Of a DNA stretch of 64,000 nt, positions 11,344 through 23,418 are shown in pieces. Source of the DNA: Gordionus sp. m RMFG-2023 (taxonomy: Eukaryota; Nematomorpha; Gordioida; Chordodea; Parachordodidae); the NCBI RefSeq assembly GCF_954871325.1, contig NC_088776.1:28630508-28694507 (forward strand). Direction: 5' to 3'. The notes under the pieces were generated by a model, which searched no databases, was not told the origin of the DNA, and saw only the letters and a list, made by a program, of their open reading frames with translations. A program made the position numbers and the translations under genes. Positions within the stretch are counted from its first letter, which is position 1. Each line of letters starts with the position of its first letter.

Positions 11344-11405
11344 TTAGTGTTGTAAAATGGCTCTAATTTATCGATTTAAATTAACATTTTAGCCAAAACA
11401 AATTA
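11344..11405. mobile_element. Fragment of the TAGTGTTGTT hAT MITE (left arm)
   Basis: TAGTGTTGTAAAATGGCTC followed by a diverged version of the arm at 1851-1920 through ATTTTAGC. The right arm is missing. Confidence 0.6.
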
Positions 11406-11640
11406 TATACTTCATTATCTTATTCCACATTTTATTTGACCAAATAAATTCTTATTTACATTTTTTGATTGAATGCTGTATTTTCAAATAATAATAAAAT
11501 ATTTAGTAGATTTCTGAATATTTTAAAATTATATCTTAACCATATTTGAATTTTATATAGGAAAGGCAACGTGTGATAATAATCAAAACTATGAACTGGC
11601 AGGTGAATTTTTTGCAGCACTCCTCATCATCTATATTTAA

Positions 11641-14600
11641 TAGTGCTGTAAAGTAACGTCAAAAAATTAACGTCCTTACTAACGACGTTACTATTTTTGA
11701 AGAAAAAGAACGCCATTCGTTACCTTCATCTAAAGGTAACGAGTAACGGTAACGCGTTTCTTTTTTTGAGTAACGGTAACGCAAAACGTTACTTTACTCG
11801 TTACTTTATATTTTCATCAATAAAAAGAAAAACATATTTTATTGTATTATAAAATTACTTTTATTTATTTTTTATTTTTTAATTCTTAATATTAATAATT
11901 TAAGCCGAGTTTTAATTCATATCAACCACTTCCAAGTTCCAACATTTTTTTTTTATTCTCGTTGTTAAATTATTAGTCGAAATTAATATTCAATCAAAAT
12001 TCAAAGTAAATATAATGATATTATTAATTAATTTATAATTTATTTTAAAAGAATATTATGTCCATAGTACAATTCTTCATCTTCAGATGAAGAAGATTTA
12101 ACCCTTCCCTGGCCCCATTTTGAATTATATTATAAACCAATTAAGAAGATTTCTGGTACAAAGTCTACACTTTGTAAATGTAAATTAAGTCCCAACGCAA
12201 ATATTTTAACGTCAATGTCAAGTAGCTCAAACTTGAAAAAACATTTAAAGGTAAAGAATGAATTAATATATAATTATTTTTTAATCATGTATTTATTTTA
12301 ATGATAGTACACAATAAAATTTGAAATGTATAAATTTTATACAGATTATTACATTAAAAATTAAAAAATATATATACTAATACAAATGATTATATTATCA
12401 AAATATAAATAACTTTTATTGCAAATGCAAAACCTTTATAAAAAACATATAAATATTATGATTAAGAATTTATTATCATTAAGTTTTGCATATAAAAATT
12501 TTAATACTAAAAGAACATATTATAATTTAATCATTGTAATTTATTATTTGAATTTAAAAAGTGAGAACTCTGAGATAGATTTGGTTATTTAACCTTTTTA
12601 AAGTTGAAAATGACCTTTCTTTAGTGCAGGTATTAATATGTAAGGTAATAAAATAAAAAAACAATGTTTTGATATTAAGCAGGGAATCTAAAGTGTAATT
12701 CACATGGAAAAGTTCTGCAAATCATTTTATGTCTCAAAGATTGATCTTTTCTGTCAAGATTTTTATATCAGAATTTGAAATTTTATTTTAGAGAACGGAA
12801 CCTAGATATTTTTCCTGATTCCTTTTTATATAATAATTCTGATCTGATAAAGATAAGAATTGAAAAATTATCTTTGGCAATTATAATTTCAATTTTAATG
12901 CTTTCCAATAAGCTTAGTGAGGGATTAAAAAATGCAATTAAATTTTTAAAAGATTTATCTTCAATTATTAAAAAAGCTTAGTTATTTTTTAAAAAAAACT
13001 CTGGAATTAATAATATTCAAATTAAAAAATTATAGACTATACATTCTTCAAGAATAAAAGAAATAAATCAAAATTTGAACAATAAAAAAAAAATTGAAAC
13101 CAATCAACAAACACTCATTGAGGTGCAGAATCCATCTACGTCAAAGACAAAAATAGCACAATCAATTGTTGATGAATTAGTTTTTAATTTTGTAATTGAA
13201 GAATTACACCATTTTCAATTGTAGAAAGCATGCTTTTATTAATATTATCAAAGAATTGCAGCCATCTAAAAATGTGATGTCTAGGCCTACTCTCATATTA
13301 AAAATTAACAAAGCATATGACACCATGACAAAGAAATTAGTGGATTTATTATGTATCCCAAAAATTGTCCGTACAACTGTGGATTCTTGGTCAGCTTATC
13401 ATCGGTATATAATATATTCTATAAATTGATAATATTGTCTTTTTAAAAATTTCTTATTTAGGGATGACAGTACACAGGTTACACCCAGTCACTCTTGAAA
13501 GGGTTTCAGCCTGCTTAGATTGTAGAAGGCTAAACCAAAAACATACATATGAATATCTAGCAAAAATAATCTTTGAAATTTTTACCATATATAAGATACA
13601 AAATAAGACCAAATGCATTACCGATAATGCTCGAAATTATTTAAAAGCCTTAAAGTAAAAAAAATGATATAATATAAGGAGAGGAATCGAATGATGAAAT
13701 AGTTCCTCTGCCATTATTTGATCTATTTGAAGATTAAAATATTAGTGATAGTAATGTATACTTACCTAAGCATCATTCCTGTTCAGCACACACTTTAAAT
13801 CTAATTGCAAGTATTGACACTGAAAAGGCACTCAACAATGCGCATTATAAAATTATTTCAAAAATTACATTTTCTAAATGTAAGCTTTTGTGGAATAAAC
13901 ATGGGCAATCTTCTAACTGTGCTGTCATATAAGGAAAATATGGGAAGATATTTAATTAAACCAGTTATAACAAGATGGAATTCTTTCTATAATTCTGTAA
14001 AATTAATAAATAGTCTTATTAAGGTGAATTATCAAAAATTCTATGAATCTTGCAACAAATCTGATTACAAAGATTTTCAGATCGACAAGTCGTTCATAGA
14101 TGAATATTGTGTGGTTAGTGTTAATTAAAATATGATATGTATATAATTTTATAGGTTAGGAACCGATAGCTATGGCTCTTACAATTTTAGAGAGTGTAGA
14201 TAATATGCATTTGGGATATCTCACTCCCACTATAACCATTATAATATCAAAACTTAAAAAATTGGCTTTAAATAATTTTAAGCTTTGTAAGCCGCTTATT
14301 GATTCAATCCTGGAAGGAAGCCATAGATAAAAGGTATACAGTTCAAATATTGCTTATAATTTATATTTTGACTATCATATTTTCAATAGATTCAAACACT
14401 TCTATAATAATGAATATATACTGTCGGCAATAATTCACCCATTATTTAAATTGGATTGGCCCTGGATAAAATTAGAGGTCAATAAAGGAAGAATGCTGAA
14501 ACTTATTTCCAGTTTGAGAAAAGTTATTGATAAAGAAAGAACAGGCTTGATTCCTTTATCCAATACACACTAGAATATTTTCAGATAAAGATAAATTTTT

Positions 14601-15088
14601 TTTTGATTAGGAAATAAATGAAGATCGCTGTGAAAATGATCTTTCAAGCTTTTTCCAAAATAAATATATTTCCATAAATATTTTTAATAAATTCCCCGAA
14701 TTGAAATTTTTTATTAAATGTAACACCACTCTCCCATCCACTGAGCCAATTGAACGTGTGTTTAGCACGGCGAAAGCTGTGTTGAGTACTAAGCGCTCAT
14801 GTTTATCTGATCAAAAGTTTGAAAATCAATTGTTGTTAAAAATAAATAAAAAATTGTTATGAAAATTTTATTATTAAAAGTTCTAATTTTATTTGTTCTT
14901 TTTTGTATAGTTTTATTTTATTATAGTCGGGAAAAAATAAATATTTTTTTGCATTATATGTATTTAATTTTTTAAAGTAACGAGTATCCCGTTACTTTTT
15001 TGAAAAGTCGGTAACGCGCGTTCCTTTTTTAAAATGGTAACGAGTAATGGTAACGCGTTTCTTTTTTGTAGTAACGTTTACAGCACTA
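11641..15088 (+). mobile_element. hAT transposon, GTAACG family, copy 1, with perfect 8-bp TSD
   Basis: A 3448-bp element starting TAGTGCTGTAAAG and ending TTTACAGCACTA, flanked by exact duplicates ATATTTAA at 11633-11640 and 15089-15096. The first and last 150-180 bp carry many GTAACG/CGTTAC motifs in both orientations. The plus strand encodes a decayed BED-hAT transposase from about 12069 to 14862. A second copy, reversed and full of insertions, lies at 16186-23410. Confidence 0.96.
12069..14862 (+). pseudogene. hAT transposase of the GTAACG element, broken multi-exon gene
   Basis: Remains of a nuclear cut-and-paste transposase. Around 12085-12255 a BED-finger exon reads DEEDLTLPW, LCKCKLSPN and LKKHLK, ending at a GT donor. 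At 13225-13410 the second strand-transfer segment reads KHAFINIIKELQPSKNVMSR and TVDSWSAYHR, followed by an apparent short intron (about 13410-13463) and then MTVHRLHPVTLERVSACLDC and KTKCITDNARNYLKAL (13464-13658). CSAHTLNLIASI occurs near 13785 and KPVITRWNSFYNSVKLI near 13965. A last exon with an acceptor at about 14610 runs to a stop at 14862 and contains the dimerisation motif LPSTEPIERVFSTAKAVLST. Several in-frame stops and frame changes, for example near 12095, 13660 and 13840, mean it is not expected to work. Domain order and length are otherwise complete. Confidence 0.88.
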
Positions 15089-15128
15089 ATATTTAATATA
15101 ATTAAATATTTATATAGTCCCTTTTTAG

Positions 15129-15969
15129 CAGGGATCCAAACAGAAACGAATATCGGTTCGGTTCAGGTTCAGGTTCGGATAAATATAACGGTTCAAGGTT
15201 CAGGTTCGGTTCGCCAAAAATAAAAATATCGGTTTGGTTCGAACCTCTAAAAACCGGTTTGAACATTTTTGTATTCAAACCTACATTAAAATTGTGTATA
15301 AATAAGGAAAATTTTTTTTTAATTTCATAATTAAAATAAAAACCTTCATTTTTATTAATTGCACATTATAAAATAATATTATTTATAAATATAACAAATA
15401 AATATATCATAATTTTAATATGAACAATTTATTAAGCTGCAAAATTAATATATTTTCAAAATTCGTCTCACTCAAATTACATCTATAAGGAGATAATATA
15501 AATTTATTTGTTGAAAAACATCCTCCTACACTAACTTGGGTAGCTGGCATTGCCAGTATGATATCAGATTTGATGTTTCATTTATAAAACTATATGTAAA
15601 AATTTATATATTAGATTTAATTTTTTTCTAGGCATTATAATTTATAAGCTTAAAATATTTAAAAAATATTGAAAAATGGCAATATGCTAAAGTTTATAAA
15701 AATTATGACTGACTTTTATCAATCAAATGTGATTGATAATAAATTTTAAAACAATTTGAATATAATTAATATTTTTGCAATATACTAGTAAAAACTTACA
15801 CATTATTTTATAAGCATAAAATAATGAGACTCGAACCGGTTCAGAGGCATTTTGGCGGTTAGGTTCAGGTTCGGCTAGAAATTTTTTAGAGGTTTAGGTT
15901 CGGTTTAGGTTCATAAAAAATACCGGTTTTTGGTTTAACGGTTCGGTTCAGGTTCATTTTGGATCCCTG
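15129..15969 (-). mobile_element. Short hAT with AGGTTCGG ends and perfect 8-bp TSD
   Basis: An 841-bp element with termini CAGGGATCCAAA and TTTTGGATCCCTG, flanked by exact CTTTTTAG duplicates at 15121-15128 and 15970-15977. Both ends are dense in GGTTCGG/AGGTTC motifs. Inside, on the minus strand (about 15560-15425), a hAT dimerisation remnant reads MPATQVSVGGCFS, then KFILSPYRCNLSETNFENIL, so this is an internally deleted derivative of a full hAT and not a purely non-coding MITE. Confidence 0.92.
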
Positions 15970-16615
15970 CTTTTTAGTCATTCTTTTAGATAATTATTTT
16001 ATTTATTCTTTAATTGTTAATAACTATTAAAGTATTTAAAAAGTCCCCTCTTTAGTTTGAGTAATTGTGATGTAATATTGGTATAAATCCTTGTGAATAA
16101 GAACTATGATAACTATAATCTTATAATATTATTTAGCAGAATTTATTTCTTTCAAAAATCAACAAGTGTTTCCATTTCTAAATAATAGTGCTGTAAAAAT
16201 TACTACAAAAAAGAAACGCGTTCTTTACTCGTTGCATCTGAAAAAGGAACGCGTTACCGTTACTCGTTACCTTTTCAAAAAAGGAATGCGCGTTACCGAC
16301 TTTTCAAAAAAGTAACGGGCTACTCGTTACTTAAAAAAAATTAAATATATACAAAAATAATGTTTATTTTTTCTGACAATATACAATAAAATAAAACCAT
16401 ACAAAAAGAATATATAAGATCATTTTATAATAAAAATATTCATATATTTAATTATAATATAAATAAAATTATGCAAAAATAATATATTATAAGATAACAT
16501 CTTTATGTAACAATTTTTTATTTATTTTTAGCAACAATTAATTTCAAAATTTTGATCAGACAAACAAGAGGGCTTAGTGCTCAACATAGCTGGTTAAATA
16601 ATGGGATGTTATATT

Positions 16616-16696
16616 AGTATTTGAATAATAAATAAAATCTATAGTGAAATTCTCTGTAAAATTTTGTTATTGGGTGAATCCTGGCTACGCCACTAT
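16616..16696. mobile_element. Possible transposon terminus
   Basis: Reads on the minus strand as TAGTGGCGTAGCCAGGATTC, a form very common at hAT and related element ends. No partner end or target duplication was found, so its extent is unknown. Confidence 0.35.
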
Positions 16697-17166
16697 TTCA
16701 TATATATATTATTTAAACAAAATTTTTTTAAATCACTATTTTTTATTCTTTAAATTTATTAACAATTATAGTCAAACCAATTGCAATACTAAAACAAGAA
16801 ATAGAAGATATAAAAAACTCAATATAATACTTTGAACCAAAACCAATATTTTGTTAATCTTGGGTTTTTAATGTTGGTTTCCAGCCCCATATAGTATAAA
16901 TTAATTGCTTATATTTAGGGCAGTGCCGATCCACATATTTTTCACCGATCCGATCCGATATTGCTTCAAAATAGATCAGATACTGATACCGATCCGATAT
17001 TTATATTGATTTTTTACCACCCCCTTTTGAACCAAATGTAATTAAGAATTCAATTTTTTTTATGCATAAAATCAAATTATACATTTAATTTAATTTTTTT
17101 ATTTCTACAATTAACACTATAATTAAAAAAACATATAATTGATAATATATCCATTTTATGTTGATA

Positions 17167-19155
17167 AGCCATTCCATGTCAAATCGATCAAAAAAGGCAT
17201 ATTTTCGGCTGACCCCTTTTAAAATTGTTAATAATTTTTGGAATTATTTAGATAGGTATATAAGTGAGAAAGCCGTTTATTTAAGTTCGCTAGCACACCG
17301 GGTTCTCGAGATATAGGGGTTCAAAAGTGCAAAAAAGAGCCACTTTGGAATTTGTAAAATGCTTATATCTCAGAATAGTAATAAAATAAAATATATCATA
17401 TTATATGTAAAAAAAATCTTTAAAGGGCTATCAAAAAAATAATAATTGGCGCCAAGAGTCTTTAACTTCCGGTTTACCTATATTGCCTCACCTGTATTTT
17501 TAAGCAAAAAAGGGAGCTTGTTTTCGAAATTTTATTTTTGCTTTTTATTTAGAGGCTTTTATAAATATATATACCATGTCAAATGGCGACGCTATCGACT
17601 TTTCCAAAATATACATTTTTACCAAAAATTGAAGAAAAAATAGATGGCGCTAATGGTTGAAAAATATTATTCTTAAGGAAAATGAAAATATTGATACGTT
17701 TATAAGAAATGTGATAAAATTTTCCAGTTCTGCCCCCCCCCTTCCACCATCCTTAAAAAGATTTGCATTTTTTAGATCTCTACTTTGCTACTATAGCAAA
17801 TGACTTATTAGCTCGATAATGTATAACAGATGTAGTATAAACGAATATTTTATTAGTATTATCGATTATATTTTACAAAATTACCTGTTTAAAATGATCT
17901 CTCTTTCTACGTAATATTTTTAACTTGTCCGTTCAGATTAATTTTGAATAATTCAACCCGTCTGCAGCTTATTATTTTATCGTCTGTCTACCAATAACAT
18001 TCTGGATTTGGAGAGTGCAAAAACATATATTCTAGGTGCAGATCAATTAAAATTTTATTTTATATCACAGATGGACGTACCAAATAGTTGCAACCCATTT
18101 AATCTACAGAGACATGCTTATTATCGCGAGAATCTAAAAAAGATTCTACCCTGGATGACACAAAAAAATTTACCATTCAATTTAGATATGTTAATATGCT
18201 CTTCCTGCCGACAAAAATTAGCAAAATTTCCTTATATTTCAAATGACAATGTAGATATTGATTTTCCCCCTCATATAGTTAATCCAGAGGCTATTGCTAA
18301 CATTAATATATCCCTACAATCAATTGGAGAATCTCTCATTAAAAGAAAACGCTTATGAGAAAAGAAATATTCAAAGAAAAAAATATCCAGAGTAAAAAAA
18401 GTTTTAACGACTAAAATTATACCATTATCTTCTTCAAATGATAAAAAATTTAAGAAATTCTAGATACCTTAAAAATTAAAAAAATTATATGAAAAATATT
18501 TATTATTGGAAATTTTTTACATTATTAAGTGTCTACTGGGAATTATCCCACTCTACTCCTCAGTTTAATTAGATTATTTAATAGAAATTCAAAATTTTTT
18601 AGTATAAAAAGTGAAAATATGCGGTTATTGATAAGTTAGCAGCAAAATTTTAACCATAATCCGTAATTTCATAAAGAGCCATCTATTTTTTTCATCAATT
18701 TTTGGAGTCGATAGCATCGCCAAGGTTGTGATATCGTATATATATTTAGCAAAGGTGTATAAATAAAAAGCAGTAAAACAATTTCGAAAACAAACTCCCT
18801 TTTTTGCTTAAAAAAATAGGTAAAACAAAATAGGTAAACCGAAAGTTAACGGTTCAAATTGACGCCAATTTTTATTGTTTTTAATAGCTCGTTAGAGATT
18901 TTTTACCTACAATCTGATATATTATATATTATTTTATTATAAATAGTTTTTGAGATATAAGCATTTTTAAAATTTGACAGATTCCAAAGTGTCTCTTTTT
19001 TGCACCTTTGAGCCCCTATATCTCGTGAACCAGGTAAGCTAGCGAGCTAAAATAAACGGCTTTCTCATTTTCTTAACTATCTAAATAATTCCAGAAATTT
19101 TAACAATTTTAAAAGGGGTCGGCCGAATCGTGATCGATTTGACGTGGAATGGCCC
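17167..19155 (+). mobile_element. Long-TIR element (about 480-bp arms), class not assigned
   Basis: The first roughly 480 bp (17167-17650) and last roughly 480 bp (18670-19155) are inverted copies with about 80% similarity by eye, starting GCCATTCCA(T/C)GTCAAATCGA. TGATA on both sides (17162-17166 and 19156-19160) may be a short target duplication. The arms contain matching phrases such as CGAGATATAGGGG and GCAAAAAAGGGAG. Between them is one short plus-strand open frame (18008-18358). Too small to be autonomous; long inverted arms occur in several DNA-transposon superfamilies and I cannot choose among them. Confidence 0.85.
18008..18358 (+). CDS. Small CNPF-x4-H / C-x2-C protein inside the long-TIR element
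   Basis: A 116-residue frame; a likely true start is the internal Met at 18071 (MDVPNSCNPF). Visible features: CNPFNLQRH, then about 40 residues later ICSSCRQKLAKFP, a possible Cys/His zinc-binding module; next HIVNPEAIANINISLQSIGE and a basic tail. I recall similar short proteins with a CNPF...H...C-x2-C head from other invertebrate genomes, but I cannot name the family or its function. Its place between long inverted arms suggests it belongs to the element and not to the host. Position 18008 is the first ATG-like codon of the frame rather than a supported start. The transcript, if any, is unknown. Confidence 0.5.
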   Translation: MESAKTYILGADQLKFYFISQMDVPNSCNPFNLQRHAYYRENLKKILPWMTQKNLPFNLDMLICSSCRQKLAKFPYISNDNVDIDFPPHIVNPEAIANINISLQSIGESLIKRKRL

Positions 19156-19522
19156 TGATATGAATTATAAAATTGTATTTAATATATAAATTATAATATT
19201 AGATATTTTTTTTAATAAATACGAGAGCCTCTAGATTTTCTGGCAATAAGCTTCTACGATATGGAGTATCTATATCCCCTGCCGTACTGAAGGTAAACTC
19301 AGATGATTAAGCAGATAACGCATTTTGCAAAATTATTTTTGTCTTTTTCGAAAATATTTCCATAATTTAGATACCATATTTGAAAATATTCTTTTATTTA
19401 AAGTATTAATAATAAAATTGGCGTTATTATTTAAAAAGATTTAAAATAATTAAAATTGGGAATCGGTTTTTTACAGATATCGGCCCTATCCGATATTTTT
19501 GGAAAACGCTAAATATCGGTGC

Positions 19523-22086
19523 TAGGCCTATTCAAAAACGTATTCGAATCGAATAGTGCATTATTCGTATTCGATTCGTTTAAACGAATCGAATAATTTA
19601 CTATTTGAATTCGTACGAATAATAAAATCTACTATTTGTATTCGATTCGAATTATTCGAATAATTGAAATGAATTTTCTTAATAAAATAAATCATACTCA
19701 AATATATTGACAAATTTTTTTATTGCAAATTTGATTTCAAACAGAAAAAATTATAATAATTCGATGACAAATAAATATAATCAAGTTATAAACAAAATTA
19801 AAATATTATATTATTCATTTAATTTATAATTTTAAGCCAATTTTTAAGGCAAAGGGTTTTTCTTATATTTTCTTCTTTATACGACATGCGGTTTTTTGAC
19901 AACAAATTAGTGCCAACTGAGAAAAGTTTGTAACACGCAGTTGATGTTCCTTGTATAGATAAATAATCTCTTGCCATTTTTGAGAGTATGGGGATCCTAT
20001 GTGCATTTGTCTTCCACCACATTAATGGATCAGTATCACCCTTTGATCTTGGCTCACTCAGGTAAAAATCGATTTCACATAGTTGAACATAATTTTGTTT
20101 AAAAACAATGTCAAGCCTGTTTTGTTGACTTTCATTCTTATTTTGGCAGTTGTAATTATCAGCAGCTTATAAAATAAAATGATATGTATTTAAATGGGGG
20201 TAAATTAAATACCTGTATATCTGCTGTAAATCTCTTTAAACTTGTCTGTTAACCTGGATATATCAATATCATAATCAAGAGATATTGATTTAAAATATTC
20301 TATTTTGAGCCTGGGATCCAATATTGTAGCTATTATTGCATCATCTGCAGTTAAATTGTAATAGCCCAACAATTTATCACATGCCACTTTGAATGTTAGA
20401 GGTTTTATGGAAACAAGGTTTCTCATTTTTTAAGTGTTCAAGAATTAGAATATAATAGGGTATAACCAAATTATAAGTAGGATAATTTTCCCCACAAACC
20501 ATATTTGTAGTCTCATACAAAGGCAATAGGATAGATTTAATTTTTACAAGATCGTCCCATTCCTTCTGTATGTTATGTTAATAAAGTATTATTTACCTAT
20601 TTATAAATTTTAGTTTACCTCTGATAATTGTTTTTCTTGTAGAATTATAATATTAGTTATAACTTCATTAACTAATTTTTTTATAGCAGGCTTTAACAAT
20701 AAGCCCCTTTCAATCATTTGGTAGGTGCTATTCCACCTTATTTCACAATCCAATTTGGGTTTTAAAAAATTTATAGGAGGATGTAGTGAACTACATATAT
20801 TTTTTAATAAATTTAATTTTTTAGGAGAATTACGTATCATCCTAATAATGTTTCGTAGTTTTAAAATTGATGGATTTAAAATTTTTAAAATTTCTTTGGA
20901 TATTAAATTAATAACATGAGCAAAGCATCGAATGTGCCCTATTTTTATTGATGGATATTTTAAAGAAAATGTATCAAATGTTTTATTATTAGTAGCATTA
21001 TCTAGAGTTATATAAAAAATTTTATTCTCCAAATTATAATTTTTAATTATTTTAATAAAGGCTTTAAATATGTTTTCACCTGAATGTTGTTCATTTATTG
21101 GAGCAACATCCAAAATTATATTTTAAAATTATCATCAATAAAATGGCTGTTAACCCTAAAAAAGGAACCTGAGTTGGGCTAGTCCAAATATCAGATGAAA
21201 AATTAATCTGACTTTTATTTTTGGATATTATATCCTTTACCAACTGTTCTTTTTCTGCAAATGTATTATACATATGCAATTTAAGAGTATTGGAGCATAT
21301 TGATTTTATAGAAGAATCAAGATCATTTATAAAATTTTTAAAATCAGGTGAATTAACAATTTTAAAAGATAAATTATTATTAATAAATAATTTTAGTAAG
21401 TTATCTTTATAATTAATTTTTTTAGATAAAGAAAAAGGTGAAATAGGCTTTAAAAAAGTGTCAATTTTATTACTGTTTTTACAGAGATGTGAATGAAACC
21501 TATTATAATGATTAATAAGAGGCGATGTTATTTTGCCTTTGCATTTAATAATGCTCTTGCAATGATTGCAAGCAGCCTTTTCACCATTGAGTTGATATTG
21601 ATCCCATATAATCGCTCTTTTTTGTGAAGAAATTTTGTCAACATCAACCATAACTATTTCATCAGAATCATTCTCCTCTAACATAATTAGACTAGCTAAC
21701 AATATTTTATTATAAAGATATAATATATTTTTATATACCTTTGGTTTGTATATATTTTTATATACTTTTGGTTTGTGTAATTTTTAATATAATTAATTTT
21801 GAAAAATACGGGAAATTAAAATTAAAATTTTTGCTAGTCTTTTTATAAACATTACCTGTCAGATTGGCAGGTTATCAAATAGAAATGACAAATGTTAGAT
21901 TTATTTTAAAAAAAGCAATTTATTAAATATTACGAATAATACGTTTTATTCGAATAATTCGTTTTATTCGAATCGAATAAATAATTATTCGTATTCGGAT
22001 AAAACAAATAATTTATTATTCGTATTCGTAAATATTCGTATCTATTCGAATCGAATCGAATATTCGAATTTTTTTGAATAGGCCTA
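19523..22086 (-). mobile_element. hAT transposon with ATTCG-rich ends and perfect 8-bp TSD
   Basis: A 2564-bp element bounded by TAGGCCTATTCAAAAA and TTTTTTTGAATAGGCCTA, with exact duplicates ATCGGTGC at 19515-19522 and 22087-22094. Both ends consist of dense TATTCGAATCGAAT-like motifs for 130-180 bp. Encodes a BED-hAT transposase on the minus strand. Inserted into the GATCCGAT hAT (16916-22130). Confidence 0.96.
19819..21702 (-). pseudogene. hAT transposase of the ATTCG element, frame-disrupted
   Basis: The minus-strand gene starts at ATG 21702. Residues about 40-70 form a BED finger (CNHC ... NHYNRFH). Next come NFSSDIWTSPTQVPFLGLTA (first catalytic region), LDNATNNKTFDTFS, IRCFAHVINL (C-x2-H), DCEIRWNSTYQMIERG, then 20426-20205 with ATILDPRLKIEYF, and 20022-19819 with RIPILSKMARDYLSIQGTST and LLSKNRMSYKEENI, the dimerisation domain. 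The parts lie in different frames: one change near 21110, stops or possible short introns between 20610 and 20426 and between 20205 and 20022. All domains are present in normal order, so it is a young but probably inactive copy. Confidence 0.9.
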
Positions 22087-22130
22087 ATCGGTGCTGATCC
22101 GATCCAATATTTAATATCCACACCGCCCTA

Positions 22131-22235
22131 ATTATATTTTAATTCCATGATTAAGCTTTTCAAAATTATGAAAGAATATTTTACTATTATTAAAGTAATG
22201 TTTAAAATAATGTTATAATTTATCTTTTTACCTTA
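22131..22235. other. Short spacer between nested elements
   Basis: AT-rich; starts with the target duplication at 22131-22138. Its origin within copy 2 is unclear. Confidence 0.4.
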
Positions 22236-22877
22236 AAATGGAGTTGAACGTTACAGGCGCCCCATCGCTGGATGACCAATTTAAGTACCCAAAAGTAGAC
22301 AGGTTTACATACCTAGGCTCGATCTACATCAAGAGGGAGGTTGCACAAAAGAAGTCAATGCACGGATCCAAAAAGGATGGCTTAAATGGCGAAGTATATC
22401 CGGTGTAATGTGCAACAAGAAGATGCCAATATGGTTGAAAAGCAAAGCTTACAAATCCATCGTAAGACCGGTGTTACTCTATGGAAGTAAAACATGGGCA
22501 TTAAACGCTATGGAAGAAAAGTTATTACAAGCCACTGAGATGAGAATGATTCGGTGGAGCTTGGGGTATACTAAACTCGACCATTTGACGAATGACTGTC
22601 TCAGAGCAAAATGGGTATTCAACCTATGGCGGACTGGATAAACGAAAATCGGTTAAGGTGTTATGGTCATAAACTAAGAAGGGAGACGAATCGAAAAGTA
22701 TTGGACATGGAGGTACCCGGGAAGAGAGGATGAGGACGACCTCATGTTACGTGGAAAGGTCAAGTAGACAAAGTTATGATGATCGGACATGGCCCTTACT
22801 CGATCAAGATGGAAGAAAATTATCAAAACAAACTCTACGACTGTAGGACCATATGCATGATAAAGAAGAAGAAGAAA
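22236..22877 (+). mobile_element. 5'-truncated LINE (RTE-like), 3' end of ORF2
   Basis: The plus strand reads VDRFTYLGSIYIK, then MPIWLKSKAYKSIVRPVLLY, GSKTWALNAMEEKLLQATEM, RMIRWSLGYTKLDHLTND: the region downstream of the reverse transcriptase typical of RTE-like non-LTR elements. Frame changes occur near 22385 and 22610-22640 and there are further stops up to the end. The element finishes in a short AAG repeat (22862-22877). It lies in the region immediately downstream of (on the minus strand) the BED exon of GTAACG hAT copy 2. Confidence 0.85.
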
Positions 22878-23041
22878 CTGCTGGACATTGAGATTGAAAT
22901 ATTTGTGTTGGGATATAATTTACATTTACAAAGTGTAGACCTGGTACCATTATTTTTTTTTATTGGTTTAAAATATATTTCAAATTGGAGCCAGGGAAGG
23001 GTTAAATCATCTTCATCTGAAGAAATGAGTACTATGGACAT
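22860..23041 (-). pseudogene. BED-finger exon of GTAACG hAT copy 2
   Basis: From ATG 23041 the minus strand reads MSIVLISSDEDDLTLPWLQF and CKCKLYPNTN, aligned with copy 1 at 12058-12230. Similarity stops around 22880, where the LINE 3' tail begins, so the insertion cuts the exon before the zinc-finger histidines. Confidence 0.85.
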
Positions 23042-23418
23042 AATATTCTTAAAATAAATTATAAGAATAATAATATCATTATTAACATTAACTTTAAATT
23101 TTGATTGAATATTAATTTCGACAAAAAATTTAACAACGAGAATTTAAAATAAAAATGAAGGAGGTTGATATGAATTAAAACTCGGCTTAAATTATTTATA
23201 TTAAGAATTAAAAAATAATAAAAGTAATTTTATAATTGTGTTTTTCTTTTTGTTGATATTTTTTAAGAAAAAATATAAAGTAACGAGTAATGTTTTGCTT
23301 ATCCGTTACTCAAAAAAAAACGTGGTACCGTTACTCGTTACCTCTAGAAGAAGGTAACGAATGACGTTCCTTTTCTTCAAAAAACTTTTTGACTCTACTT
23401 CACAGTACTACTAAATAA

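Larger units (their letters stand above)
16916..22130 (-). mobile_element. hAT element with GATCCGAT ends, itself carrying two insertions
   Basis: Ends are TAGGGCAGTGCCGATCC (16916) and CACCGCCCTA (22130) with CCGATCCGAT-type motifs just inside both ends, and again at 19440-19520. Flanks CTTATATT (16908-16915) and ATTATATT (22131-22138) agree at 7 of 8 positions. On the minus strand at about 19305-19205 a hAT dimerisation remnant reads EFTFSTAGDIDTPYRRSLLP then ENLEALVFI. Without the two inserts the element is only about 0.66 kb, an internally deleted hAT. Confidence 0.85.
16186..23410 (-). mobile_element. hAT transposon, GTAACG family, copy 2, host of nested insertions
   Basis: The left end starts TAGTGCTGTAAAAA at 16186 and the right end finishes CACAGTACTA at 23410, flanked by exact duplicates CTAAATAA (16178-16185 and 23411-23418). 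Both ends carry GTAACG arrays as in copy 1. Orientation is reversed: 16500-16600 matches the 3' end of the copy-1 transposase, and 22880-23041 (minus) is its BED exon (SSDEDDLTLPW, LCKCKLYPN). The middle of the transposase is lost or replaced; the 7.2-kb span is mainly younger elements. Confidence 0.93.

Noticed and set aside
17446-17643. Open frame with aromatic-rich peptide
   Set aside because: Lies in the left inverted arm of the long-TIR element and is not preserved in the right arm.
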